Of a stretch of DNA of 64,000 nucleotides, positions 18,624 to 27,426 are shown one piece after another. The first letter of the stretch is position 1. Each line of letters opens with the position of its first letter. The notes under the pieces are model-generated. The model saw only the letters and a program-made list of their open reading frames with translations, was not told the DNA's origin and made no database searches. The stretch comes from an uncultured Bacteroidia bacterium (lineage in GTDB: Bacteria; Bacteroidota; Bacteroidia; Bacteroidales; UBA932). The DNA lies in assembly GCA_902780935.1 (NCBI GenBank), contig CACZHP010000003.1, forward strand, positions 44,131 to 108,130, given 5' to 3'. The translations under genes and the position numbers were made by a program.

Positions 18624-18635
18624 GCTCAGAATGAC
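18624..18635 (-). repeat. Partial copy of the GTCATTCTGAG repeat at the ispH stop
   Basis: The minus strand reads GTCATTCTGAGC, identical to the first 12 bases of the 26-nt repeat at 2787 and 14574. Its TGA is the stop codon of ispH. Twelve bases could be chance, but the same sequence occurs in the same 20-kb neighbourhood. Confidence 0.45.
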
Positions 18636-19693
18636 AATGGGATGGCCCTGATGGCTTCGGCTACTTCCTCAAGGAGCCAGCGGGGGGTGGAGGTGGCGCC
18701 GCAGATTCCGACCCGGTCGTCCGGGCGGAACCATGAGGGGTCGATTTCCTCCGGGCTTGAAATATGATAGGTCCTTGTGTTCCTTGACCGGCAAAGGTCG
18801 CAGAGAACCTTACCGTTTGAGCTGGAAGCTCCTGACACAAAAATGATTATGTCGTGAGACTGGGCGAATGAAGAGAGTTCCTCATGCCTTGACGCCACTT
18901 GCGAGCAGATGGTATTGTGGACTGTCAGTCCGGCCTGAGCCTTTTCGGATAGCACGGCGCATATCTGGGAATATTCAGTCGGGCTCTTGGTCGTCTGGGA
19001 GAATATTTCCAACGGGACGTCGGTCCTGATTGTCCCGTTCTCCAGGGCAGTGAGAAGCATCTCCATATTCTCGATCACCACCGCGTCTCCTCCGACCTGT
19101 CCCAGCAGCCCCAGCACCTCGGCGTGGCCCACCTTCCCGAACACCAGCACCTGACCTTTGGACGCTGGCGCTGCCAGCTCCGGCGGCTCGACCGCCTCGC
19201 TCCGCTCGGCCCCACCGCTCGCGTCGCTTCGCTCCGCTCCGGTCCCCCCTCTTACAGTGCCGAGGGTGGCATGGGTCTCGCCATCCGGACTGGCAGCGCC
19301 AGCTCCTTCCGGCGGCTCGGCCAAACCGATGTTCAGCCGTGAATGCGCCTCCCGGATGCTCTGTTGGAGTTTAAGGACTACGGGACAGGTGCAGTCGATG
19401 ACATTGATCCCGACCTCCCGGGCCAGCTCGTAAGTGGAAGGCGGCTCACCGTGCGCCCTAATCAGAACTGTCTCATTCTCAGGGGTTTGAATATTACGGA
19501 TGTCATCTTTGCCGATCGTGACAAGCCCCTTGCGGCCGAGCCTTTCCAGCTCAGCCTCATTGTGGACTATAGACCCGAGGGAATACAGCTTCTTTCCTGG
19601 ATTCGCATCCAGGAATTCCTCCGCCTTGCTGATGGCCCTGATGACTCCGCCACAGAAGCCGGAGCGCTTGTCGATCTCGACGGAAAGAGCCAT
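18626..19693 (-). CDS. ispH: 4-hydroxy-3-methylbut-2-enyl diphosphate reductase with a repeat-encoded insertion
   Basis: Iron-sulfur enzyme for the last step of the MEP isoprenoid pathway, giving IPP and DMAPP. The start at 19693 (MALSVEIDKRSGFCGGV) overlaps the cmk stop by one base (TAATG). Cluster cysteines are seen in FCGGV (Cys14), DCTCPVV and TICSQVASRHEEL; HGEPP and FGKVGHAEVLGL are family motifs. Residues about 125-177, between SRL and KGQVLVFG, are an extra, low-complexity segment with ERSDA and ERSEA motifs, encoded by the repeat at 19164-19303. In other IspH proteins this joint is only a few residues. All catalytic motifs lie outside the insertion, so function may be kept. Confidence 0.93.
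   Translation of the reverse strand: MALSVEIDKRSGFCGGVIRAISKAEEFLDANPGKKLYSLGSIVHNEAELERLGRKGLVTIGKDDIRNIQTPENETVLIRAHGEPPSTYELAREVGINVIDCTCPVVLKLQQSIREAHSRLNIGLAEPPEGAGAASPDGETHATLGTVRGGTGAERSDASGGAERSEAVEPPELAAPASKGQVLVFGKVGHAEVLGLLGQVGGDAVVIENMEMLLTALENGTIRTDVPLEIFSQTTKSPTEYSQICAVLSEKAQAGLTVHNTICSQVASRHEELSSFAQSHDIIIFVSGASSSNGKVLCDLCRSRNTRTYHISSPEEIDPSWFRPDDRVGICGATSTPRWLLEEVAEAIRAIPLSF
19164..19303. repeat. 140-nt in-gene palindromic repeat element, copy in ispH
   Basis: An 84-nt core (19192-19275) matches the core in the rsmF-like gene (45492-45575): 31 nt identical, 14 nt variable, 39 nt identical. The flanking 28-nt arms are complementary to each other at their outer ends: GCTGGCGCTGCCAG (19164-19177) is the exact reverse complement of 19290-19303. 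A further direct repeat AGCTCC...CGGCGGCTCG (19176-19190 and 19301-19319) brackets the core, as a target duplication might. The element is read antisense to the core relative to the other copy and is open in both directions. Confidence 0.85.
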
Positions 19694-20379
19694 TATTCGA
19701 GAATCCCGAACTTGCCCTGGCAGAGCCCCTGGAACCATACGGTCTCCTCGTGGAGGGTCATGTCGGAATTGTCCAGGACGTAGGCGTCGGCAGCCCTTGA
19801 GAGAGGGGAGACCTCCCTGTGGGAATCGATATAATCCCTCTCGAGAAGATTCTTCATGACCTCTTCCATGACAGGCTCTTGCCCCTTGGCCTTCATCTCG
19901 TCAAAGCGCCTCTGGGCCCTGACCTCAGGAGTGGCCGTCATGAAGATCTTCACCTCGGCTTCGGGAAAGACAGTTGTGCCGATGTCTCGGCCGTCCATGA
20001 CGACTCTCTTCCTTTTGCCGAAGGCGTGCAGCCTCTCGTCCACGAAAGACCTGACGAAAGGAATCGCCGAGACCGGACTGACATGGCTGGAGACTTCCAG
20101 AGTGCGGATCTCCTGCTCGACACGGCGGTCCCCGATATAGGTCCCGTCAATCCTGAAGTCGAGGTCCAGGGTCTCGAGAGCGTTCTTCAGGCGAGCTTCG
20201 TCTATGGTTCCGGAGGCGTCGATAATCCCAGTCTCAAGAGCGTGGAGAGTGACTCCGCGGTACATCGCTCCGGAGTCCAGGTAAAGGAATGAATATTGCT
20301 CGGCTATAAGTTTAGCGAGCGTGCTTTTGCCAGTGGATGAGTAGCCGTCAATGGCTATGATGATATCAGGAATGTTCAT
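19693..20379 (-). CDS. cmk: Cytidylate kinase
   Basis: Phosphorylates CMP and dCMP to the diphosphates. The start at 20379 (MNIPDIIIAIDGYSSTGKST) gives 228 residues with the P-loop at residues 11-18; a longer open frame upstream would run into the divergent regulator gene and was rejected. Other family motifs are YLDSGAMYRGVTLHAL, the VMDGRDIGTTVFP segment and RAQRRFDEMKAKG. It is coupled to ispH by TAATG. The cmk-ispH pairing is a familiar arrangement in bacteria. Confidence 0.94.
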   Translation of the reverse strand: MNIPDIIIAIDGYSSTGKSTLAKLIAEQYSFLYLDSGAMYRGVTLHALETGIIDASGTIDEARLKNALETLDLDFRIDGTYIGDRRVEQEIRTLEVSSHVSPVSAIPFVRSFVDERLHAFGKRKRVVMDGRDIGTTVFPEAEVKIFMTATPEVRAQRRFDEMKAKGQEPVMEEVMKNLLERDYIDSHREVSPLSRAADAYVLDNSDMTLHEETVWFQGLCQGKFGILE

Positions 20380-20442
20380 AATGACAAAAATATCAAAATT
20401 CCCGGAAAAAGTCCGATATTCGCGTAAAGAAGTGATACTGAT

Positions 20443-21600
20443 ATGAAGATTCTTATAGTTGATGATGAGAGAGCCATAAGGAACTCTTTGGGCGAGATAC
20501 TCACGGATGAGGGTTATGAGGTTGACACCGCCGAGGATGGCGCTACCGCCCTTGCCAAGGTTGACAAGGAGCGTTTCGACGTGATTTTCTGCGACATCAA
20601 GATGCCCGGGATGGATGGGACTGAGGTCCTTGAGAAACTCGTAGCCGATGGCATAGATGCGGCCATAGTGATGATCTCCGGCCACGGGGACATCGACACA
20701 GCTGTCGAGTGCATCAAGAAAGGGGCCTTTGATTTTATCCAGAAGCCTTTGGATCTCAATAGGATACTTATCACCATAAAGAATGCCACCGAGCGTGCGG
20801 TCATAGTCAAGGAGAACCAGAGGCTTAAGAAGAAGGTCTATGGCCAGAAGATGATAGGGGAGTCGGAGCCTATCCGCCAGATAAGGGATATGATAGCGAA
20901 GGTCGCCCCGACGGACTCCAGGGTACTGATCATGGGTCCCAACGGATCCGGAAAGGAGCTTGTGGCCAGGAGTTTATATGAGCAGAGCGAGCGGAGCTCG
21001 ATGCCGTACATCGAGGTCAACTGTGCGGCTATCCCTTCGGAACTAATTGAGAGCGAATTGTTTGGCCATGAAAAAGGGTCATTCACGTCGGCTATCAAGC
21101 AGCATAAGGGAAAGTTCGAGCAGGCTGACGGGGGAACTCTCTTCCTCGATGAGATCGGCGACATGAGTCTCGCGGCCCAGGCCAAAGTCCTTAGGGTTCT
21201 TCAAGAGAAGAAACTCTCCCGGGTGGGCAGCGACAAGGATATCATGGTGGATGTCAGGGTCGTGGCAGCCACCAATAAGGATCTTCGCAAGGAGATTGAG
21301 AAGGGCAATTTCAGGGAAGACTTATATTACCGTCTCAGCGTCGTCGTCATAAAGGTTCCTTCCTTGGACGAGAGGAAGGACGATATTCCCCTGTTGGTGG
21401 ACCACTTCGTCCAGCAGCTCAGCTCCGAGAAGGGTATGCTCGCAAGACCGTTCTCCCCTGAAGCGATACAGCTCCTTCAGGAGAAGAGTTGGCCAGGGAA
21501 TATCCGAGAGCTTGGCAATGTGGTTGAGCGTCTGATGATATTCGGAGGCAATCCCGTCAGCGCGGAGGACGTCAGACTTTACGTCACTCCGATTCAATAG
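20443..21600 (+). CDS. NtrC-type response regulator lacking the DNA-binding domain
   Basis: Receiver domain (residues 1-120) with phospho-acceptor Asp51 in FCDIKMPG and an AAA+ domain (about 140-370). Walker A reads GPNGSGKE instead of the common GETGTGKE, and the sigma54-contact loop reads GSFTSA in place of GAFTGA; Walker B is GGTLFLDEIGDMS and WPGNIREL is present. The 385-residue protein stops at the point where a Fis-type HTH would begin. Similar HTH-less versions exist in Bacteroidota, which use few sigma54 systems, so its output may not be classical activation. No histidine kinase is adjacent. Its 3' end overlaps the convergent S41 gene by 17 nt. Confidence 0.88.
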   Translation: MKILIVDDERAIRNSLGEILTDEGYEVDTAEDGATALAKVDKERFDVIFCDIKMPGMDGTEVLEKLVADGIDAAIVMISGHGDIDTAVECIKKGAFDFIQKPLDLNRILITIKNATERAVIVKENQRLKKKVYGQKMIGESEPIRQIRDMIAKVAPTDSRVLIMGPNGSGKELVARSLYEQSERSSMPYIEVNCAAIPSELIESELFGHEKGSFTSAIKQHKGKFEQADGGTLFLDEIGDMSLAAQAKVLRVLQEKKLSRVGSDKDIMVDVRVVAATNKDLRKEIEKGNFREDLYYRLSVVVIKVPSLDERKDDIPLLVDHFVQQLSSEKGMLARPFSPEAIQLLQEKSWPGNIRELGNVVERLMIFGGNPVSAEDVRLYVTPIQ

Positions 21601-23158
21601 CTTTCTTGATGGTGGTGTCCACCCCGAGATACATCTTGTAGAAAGCGTTGTCCCCGAGCTTTGAATAGCGGCCTATCAGCGCCCGAAGCTGCGGGAGCAT
21701 GTATTCCTCACTCTCCTTCCACTCCTGGGCGGAGCAAGTGATGCCGTCCATTCTCAAGGCATATTCACGGAATTTGGAAGGAATATCCAGCTTGTCCAGG
21801 GCGCGGTTGAGCTCATCGAAATCCTCGATGCCGGCGATCGTGCCTTTGTACTTGTCGAACATGGCGGAGGAAAACCTCATCTGGGTGGCTTTCCTGTTGC
21901 AGGCGATGTAGAAATTGGTAGCCCTGGTGGTGTCCACCGGGACGAATATGTCCGGAATAATGCCGCCTCCGCCATAGACCGAGCGGCCGCCGACCGTCTT
22001 GAACACCGCCGAGGTGTCCACTTTAATGCTGTCAGCGTCGTACATCTCCCCGCCGGAGTACCGTTTGTAGATGTCGTAACGGTAGTCGTCCGAATATGGC
22101 TTCTGGATACACCTTCCAGAAGGGGTGTAGAACCTAGCCACCGTCAGCCTGACTCCTGAGCCGTCGCTGAAATACAGCGGCTCTTGGACAAGACCCTTGC
22201 CGAAAGAGCGCCTTCCGATGATCGTACCACGGTCGTTGTCCTGCATGGCCCCGGCGAAAATCTCGCTGGAAGATGCTGTGGACTCGTTGATCAGCACCAT
22301 GAGCGACACATTCTTCAGGATGCCCTTCCCGTCGGCCTTGTACTCGTCTTTCTTGCGGTGCAAGCCCTGCATGTAAACTATCTCGTCCCCTTTCTCGAGG
22401 AACATGTCGCTCAGGAGGAGGGCCTGATCGAAGTACCCTCCTGAATTGTCCCTCAGGTCGAGGATAAGTTTCTTCATTCCTTGCGACAGGAGTTTAGTCG
22501 CGGCTACGCTTACCTCGCTGAAAGTGGTCTTGGAGAACTTCGAGAGCTTGATGTAGCCGGTCGTGTCGTTTGCCATGAAGGCCGCATCGACGCAGTGGAC
22601 CGGGATCTTGCCCCTGGTGATGTCGAAGACGATATTCTCCTTCCCCCTGCCTACTGTTATCTTGACCTTTGATCCGGCCGGGCCCTTCATCCTCCGGACC
22701 ATGCTGTCCTGCGGGAAGTGTACCCCGGCGATGACCTTGTCGTCGACTTTGAGGATCCTGTCACCTTGCTGGAGCCCTACTTTCTCGGAAGGCCCGCCGG
22801 GAATCACCTCGATTACGGTCGCGGTGTCGTTCGGCACGTTGAACTGGATCCCGATGCCGTCGAATTTGCCGGCAAGGTCGGTCTCCGCCTCATTGAGCTC
22901 CACAGGAGGCATGTACACGGAGTGGGGATCCAGGGCGGCAAGTGCGGCGACGATGGCCGCCTCGCTGACTTCCTCGTTGTTGACTGTGTCGACATAATTC
23001 TTGTCGATCTGGTCAAGGATCAGGTTGAGCTTGCGCCACTGACCGTACTGCACGTCTATCATGTGCTTCTTGGTGCGGTAGGTGTTGTATGTCGCGACGG
23101 CCAGGGCACCGACGATGATGCCCAGGACAGCGATTAGGATGGGGGAAACCTTTCTCAT
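21584..23158 (-). CDS. S41 family C-terminal processing peptidase
   Basis: A periplasmic serine protease of the CtpA/Prc type, 524 residues, anchored by an N-terminal membrane helix (residues 5-24). A PDZ domain lies at about 80-165 and the catalytic core carries the Ser in STASSSEIFAG and the Lys in SFGKGLVQ. The ATG at 23158 is preferred; an in-frame TTG lies at 23164. The start region overlaps the stop of the dCMP deaminase. Typical roles are trimming of C-terminal tails of envelope proteins; the substrate is not known. Confidence 0.93.
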   Translation of the reverse strand: MRKVSPILIAVLGIIVGALAVATYNTYRTKKHMIDVQYGQWRKLNLILDQIDKNYVDTVNNEEVSEAAIVAALAALDPHSVYMPPVELNEAETDLAGKFDGIGIQFNVPNDTATVIEVIPGGPSEKVGLQQGDRILKVDDKVIAGVHFPQDSMVRRMKGPAGSKVKITVGRGKENIVFDITRGKIPVHCVDAAFMANDTTGYIKLSKFSKTTFSEVSVAATKLLSQGMKKLILDLRDNSGGYFDQALLLSDMFLEKGDEIVYMQGLHRKKDEYKADGKGILKNVSLMVLINESTASSSEIFAGAMQDNDRGTIIGRRSFGKGLVQEPLYFSDGSGVRLTVARFYTPSGRCIQKPYSDDYRYDIYKRYSGGEMYDADSIKVDTSAVFKTVGGRSVYGGGGIIPDIFVPVDTTRATNFYIACNRKATQMRFSSAMFDKYKGTIAGIEDFDELNRALDKLDIPSKFREYALRMDGITCSAQEWKESEEYMLPQLRALIGRYSKLGDNAFYKMYLGVDTTIKKAIESE

Positions 23159-23160
23159 GT

Positions 23161-23565
23161 TCAATCTACCTTCTCAACCTCGATTCCGGCGCGGCGGAGG
23201 AGATCCACTCCGTCGGTCAGGCGGTACTCGTCCTTGTACACCACTCTCTTGATGCCCGCCTGGATGATCAGTTTCGAGCACTCAAGGCACGGGGAGGCTG
23301 TCACGTAAAGGGTGGCTCCCTGGCTGCTGTTGCCGGATTTGGCAACCTTGGTGATAGCGTTGGCCTCCGCATGGAGGACATACGGCTTTGTCACCCCGTT
23401 CTCGTCCTCGCAGATGTTCTCGAAACCGGAAGGAGTGCCGTTGTAGCCGTCCGAGATGATCATTTTGTCTTTGACTATCAAGGCTCCGACCTGACGGCGT
23501 TTGCAATATGAGTTCTTGGCCCAAATCCCGGCCATTTCAAGGTATCTGTGGTCGAATTTCTCCAT
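23161..23565 (-). CDS. dCMP deaminase family protein
   Basis: A 134-residue zinc deaminase converting dCMP to dUMP for thymidylate synthesis, judging by its similarity to the ComEB/dCMP deaminase group. Zinc motifs are HAEANAI (His and catalytic Glu) and SPCLECSK. The ATG at 23565 overlaps the stop of the acyl-CoA ligase (TGATG), so the two are translationally coupled; an upstream GTG at 23568 is less likely. The S41 peptidase follows with an overlap or near-overlap. Confidence 0.93.
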   Translation of the reverse strand: MEKFDHRYLEMAGIWAKNSYCKRRQVGALIVKDKMIISDGYNGTPSGFENICEDENGVTKPYVLHAEANAITKVAKSGNSSQGATLYVTASPCLECSKLIIQAGIKRVVYKDEYRLTDGVDLLRRAGIEVEKVD

Positions 23566-25238
23566 CACTTTCCGCTTCTTTGGTAAAGATATCTCTTGAT
23601 CGAGCGCTTCGGGGTCCTCTCGAAGTCCTCGGGCATGAATTCTATCTTGCGGATCTGGGCATATCCCGGAATCTCCTTGTTGATATCGGGAAGCAGTCCG
23701 TTGAGGTTCTTCTCAAGCTGGTCCCTGGTCAGCCCGTCAAGCTCGGCCTGGTGGTAATCCGGATAGATGAGAGCGGTAAGGCCTCCGTTATCCTCTATGA
23801 CAAGAGAGTCAACGACATACGAGACGGCGTTGATCACGGACTCAAGCTCCTCGGGATAGATGTTCTGGCCGTTGGGGCCGAGGATCATGCACTTGCTGCG
23901 GCCCCTGATGAAGAGGTAGCCGTCCTTGTCGATGATGCCCATGTCGCCGGTCCTCATCCACCCGTCCTCGGTGAACAGGCTGGCCGTGGCCTCCTCGTTC
24001 TTGTAGTAACCAAGGCAGTTGTTGGGTCCCTTGCACTGGATCTCTCCTTCGATCCTTTCTGGATCCTCGGAGTCGATCCTGATCTTCATGTTGTAGGCGG
24101 CCTTTCCGCAGGAATAGAGTTTCTTGTCGTTGAAGTGGTCGTAGGCGATGATCGGGGCGCACTCCGTCATTCCGTAGCCGACCGTATAAGGGAAGTCGAT
24201 GTCCCAGAAGAACTTCTCCACTTCCTTGTTGAACGCTGCTCCGCCCATGATGACCTCCACGAAGCTGCCTCCGAAGGCGTTTACGAGCTCTGTGCGGATC
24301 TTTTTGCGGACCATGTCGTTGAGCACGGGAATCTTGAGCATCGTTTTGATGCTTCCCTTCTCGACCATCTTCTGAATCTTGGACTTATAGACTTTCTCGA
24401 TGATGAGGGGGACGGCGATGATGATGTTCGGCTTGACCTCCTGAAGGGCTTGGGTGATGATCTTCGGGCTCGGGATCCTGGTCAGGAAGTGGACATGCAT
24501 GCCGATCGTCATCTCGAAGAGGAACTCGAACATCATCCCGTACATGTGGGCTGTCGGGAGCATCGAGACCACATTTGACCTGTTGCTGAGTTCGGGCAGC
24601 ACATGCTTCGCGAACTGGATGTTGGAGCAGAGGGCGCGGTAGGGGATCATCACACCCTTTGAGAACCCGGAGGTCCCGGAGGTGTAGTTGATCATCGCCA
24701 GCTCGTTCGGGGCATCCTTGTAATAGTTAAGGTCCTCCGGAAGGAAGGCGTTCGGGTGGCGTTTCCCGAAATATTCATTCATGTGCTCGCGGGCCTCGAC
24801 GATGCGGTCGTTCTTGGCATAGAGAAGCTGGAAGGTGTTGATTCTCACCACCGCGTAGACCCCGGGCATCTCCTCGGGGCTGAGCCCTTCCCAGATCACG
24901 TCGTCCACGAACAGGACCTTGGCCTCGGAGTGGTTGACGAGGTAGTGGATATTCCCGGGCTTGAACTCGTGGAGGATCGGCACCACGACGGCACCGTAGG
25001 TCATGGTCGCGAGATAACTCACCGCCCAGTTGACCTGGTTGCGGGCGCAGATCGCCACCTTGTCCCCCTTGTGGAGGAAGCACTTCTCGAAGGCTATGTG
25101 CAGCTTCTCGATCCTTCTGGCCACATCGCGGTAGCAGAGGCTGACTCCCTGGTAGTTGGAGAGGGCGAGCCTGTCCCAGTTCTCCTTGAAGCTCTGCTCG
25201 ATGAGCTTGTTGACTGATTGGAACTTGAATTCTTCCAT
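23565..25238 (-). CDS. Long-chain acyl-CoA ligase-like AMP-binding protein
   Basis: Member of the ANL superfamily, 557 residues from the start MEEFKFQSVNKLIEQSF at 25238; a longer frame to 25319 overlaps the upstream gene and was rejected. The AMP-binding P-loop is YTSGTSGFSKG; further motifs are GYGMTECAP and RTGDMGIID. It presumably activates fatty acids with ATP and CoA at the membrane. It starts 4 nt after a large unknown protein and is coupled to the dCMP deaminase, with no obvious functional link among the three. Confidence 0.9.
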   Translation of the reverse strand: MEEFKFQSVNKLIEQSFKENWDRLALSNYQGVSLCYRDVARRIEKLHIAFEKCFLHKGDKVAICARNQVNWAVSYLATMTYGAVVVPILHEFKPGNIHYLVNHSEAKVLFVDDVIWEGLSPEEMPGVYAVVRINTFQLLYAKNDRIVEAREHMNEYFGKRHPNAFLPEDLNYYKDAPNELAMINYTSGTSGFSKGVMIPYRALCSNIQFAKHVLPELSNRSNVVSMLPTAHMYGMMFEFLFEMTIGMHVHFLTRIPSPKIITQALQEVKPNIIIAVPLIIEKVYKSKIQKMVEKGSIKTMLKIPVLNDMVRKKIRTELVNAFGGSFVEVIMGGAAFNKEVEKFFWDIDFPYTVGYGMTECAPIIAYDHFNDKKLYSCGKAAYNMKIRIDSEDPERIEGEIQCKGPNNCLGYYKNEEATASLFTEDGWMRTGDMGIIDKDGYLFIRGRSKCMILGPNGQNIYPEELESVINAVSYVVDSLVIEDNGGLTALIYPDYHQAELDGLTRDQLEKNLNGLLPDINKEIPGYAQIRKIEFMPEDFERTPKRSIKRYLYQRSGK

Positions 25239-25242
25239 GGTA

Positions 25243-27426
25243 TTATCGTTTTTCTTTTTCCAGTTTGAAAGTCCTTTCCTTGCCGTCATGGCACTTGGCC
25301 GTGAAGGCTCCTTTCTCATTGATGGTGATCTCGCTGTCGGGGCGGATCATCTTCTTGCCCTCCCCGAAGATGACGGGATCCCCGCCTTCGAAGGGGCAGA
25401 CGAAGGCCTGTCTGGAGGTGCGGACGATCCAATACCTCCTGTCCCCGCCTTCCAGGAGCTCCGGAAGGCTCTTGATGGTCTCCTCGGAGGTTATCCCCTT
25501 CCAGGACGGCACGGGAACGCCTTTGAGGTCATACATGCCCACGGTATTGTCCTTGAACAGGACCATGGCCGTATATTCTTTATTGCCGGAGAAATCATAC
25601 GCCTCCGGACCGAGGGATATCTTCTTGCCCAGATCGACCGGAGTGCCTCCAGTGAAACGACCGAGCCGGTCTATCATGTATAGTTTGCTATCGGCGGCAA
25701 ACAGGTACTGGAGTTTGCCGTTCTTGTAGAAATCGACTTCCTTGACATAGCCCCGGAAGGGGAACTTGAACGGAATGCCCCACATGTCTTTCCCGTTTTC
25801 GTCCTTCAGGCATATCGACAGGTGCTTGTTCTGATACAAGGTGTTTATCTTGCCCGTCGCACTGTTCGTGACTTTGAACTCGCCGTTGGTCACGGTGACA
25901 GTCGTGTCCCTCACGGACGGGACGGGAGCTTTACCTCCCGGAAGCTCAGTCCTGGTCACGTTCAGCGCCAGTCCCATCTTATCCCCACCGGACATGGCGG
26001 CGAGGATGGCGGGAGCATAGGTGACTCCGGCGATCACATCCCTGAATCCCTTGGCCATGACCGGGCTGAAGGTGGTTCCGATGAGGTTCGGATCCTCTGT
26101 CAGGGAGTGATACATCCAGAATCCGCAACCCTTCTGCGGGATCTTGTCAGAAAGGCCGCAGGCTGAGAGTCTCTCCCTCAGGCTCCCGAAAGACATCATG
26201 GAGAACTCGTCGAGACAGTCCCTCTCGCCGATGACCATCCAGCCGTTCACGACGGTATAGGCGGACTCCTCCTCACCAGTGAATAAATCCCCGAACACGG
26301 TCTTCGGAAAACCGGCGAGCCGGGTGAAGTCGCTGACTCCCTCGTTCTGGCGCTTCCCGCCGGGCCTGAGGAACAGCAGCTGGCGTAGTTTGCCGTCAAA
26401 ATGGAGGTTGACGAGGGCCACTTCCTTGATGTCCAATGATTTGACCCAATCTTCTGCGGATTGCCCGGCCTCTTTTTTCTGCCTTGAAAGCTGGGCTTCG
26501 TATTTGTCCAGCCTGGATTTCGCATCGAGGTAGTTCCGATAGGCCTTAAGGTAGGAACCGATGTTGCCGATCGGCAGGTCAATGATAAGATCCGTATTTG
26601 AAGGGACAGCGTCAGCGATCCCGACCGATCCGGTGCCGGCATGGCGCAGGACATTCATGTAGAAGGCCGGGTCGCTTCCGTAAAGCAGGGTGCCGTCCAT
26701 GGACACGCCTTCCTCGGAATGCTTTGTCAGGCTGAAGGCGCTCCATCCGGCCAGTTCCTTGAAGAAACCGCTGAATTTGCGGTACTTGCGGGCGAAATAG
26801 GCTTCGATTATATTGTCCGAATATGCGTTGGACACGAAGATTATGTCACTTCCCGGAACCTTGGAGGCCAGCTCGGCGAATCCGTTGGACTCCAGCACTG
26901 AGTGACCTTCGGAAAGATGCCTCACTGAAGAGTTGGCTATAGTCTCTGAGGAGGAAATTATGATCAGATCTCCGCTGACCTTTGTGTACAGTCCGGAAGA
27001 GTCCGCGACAGCTTTAAGTTTGGCTGAATCATTCCAAGTGGAGTCCGAGACCTCCTTGCTGGATTTGACGACCAGAAGCGGAGGCATGTCCTTGCTGTAG
27101 TGGATGGAGATGATGGCGGGATCCCTCTTCAGCCCGTCGAAAGACTCACTTGCGATCCTGTCAAACTTCCCTGAAGTCAGTTGCCTGAACACCGCTGTGG
27201 TGTCGCCCAACAGTTCCAATGCCCTGCCGAAGTTCTTGACACAGAAGACTATGGCGGCATCCGAGGGGACAGCCTCAATAAGAGCGTGGCGCTCGATGAA
27301 CTGGCCGGCATCCACGACGGGCGCTTTTCCCTTGGAGTCAGAGTACAATGAGGCGACCGCTACCGCGATCCCGGCGATCAGGATGACGGCGACGGCACAG
27401 AGGATATAAAGGGTCTTCTTGCTCAT
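25243..27426 (-). CDS. Membrane-anchored protein of unknown function, 727 residues
   Basis: I do not recognise the family. Residues 5-27 form one transmembrane helix with short cytoplasmic N-terminus, so the bulk is periplasmic. The N-terminal half begins with AVPSDAAIVFCVKN; this kind of opening occurs in conserved Bacteroidota envelope proteins. The last third has repeated short beta-type segments ending in acidic turns, which could be a propeller. Its ATG overlaps the stop of the TonB-C-like gene (ATGA), which ties both to one envelope process. Confidence 0.75.
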   Translation of the reverse strand: MSKKTLYILCAVAVILIAGIAVAVASLYSDSKGKAPVVDAGQFIERHALIEAVPSDAAIVFCVKNFGRALELLGDTTAVFRQLTSGKFDRIASESFDGLKRDPAIISIHYSKDMPPLLVVKSSKEVSDSTWNDSAKLKAVADSSGLYTKVSGDLIIISSSETIANSSVRHLSEGHSVLESNGFAELASKVPGSDIIFVSNAYSDNIIEAYFARKYRKFSGFFKELAGWSAFSLTKHSEEGVSMDGTLLYGSDPAFYMNVLRHAGTGSVGIADAVPSNTDLIIDLPIGNIGSYLKAYRNYLDAKSRLDKYEAQLSRQKKEAGQSAEDWVKSLDIKEVALVNLHFDGKLRQLLFLRPGGKRQNEGVSDFTRLAGFPKTVFGDLFTGEEESAYTVVNGWMVIGERDCLDEFSMMSFGSLRERLSACGLSDKIPQKGCGFWMYHSLTEDPNLIGTTFSPVMAKGFRDVIAGVTYAPAILAAMSGGDKMGLALNVTRTELPGGKAPVPSVRDTTVTVTNGEFKVTNSATGKINTLYQNKHLSICLKDENGKDMWGIPFKFPFRGYVKEVDFYKNGKLQYLFAADSKLYMIDRLGRFTGGTPVDLGKKISLGPEAYDFSGNKEYTAMVLFKDNTVGMYDLKGVPVPSWKGITSEETIKSLPELLEGGDRRYWIVRTSRQAFVCPFEGGDPVIFGEGKKMIRPDSEITINEKGAFTAKCHDGKERTFKLEKEKR

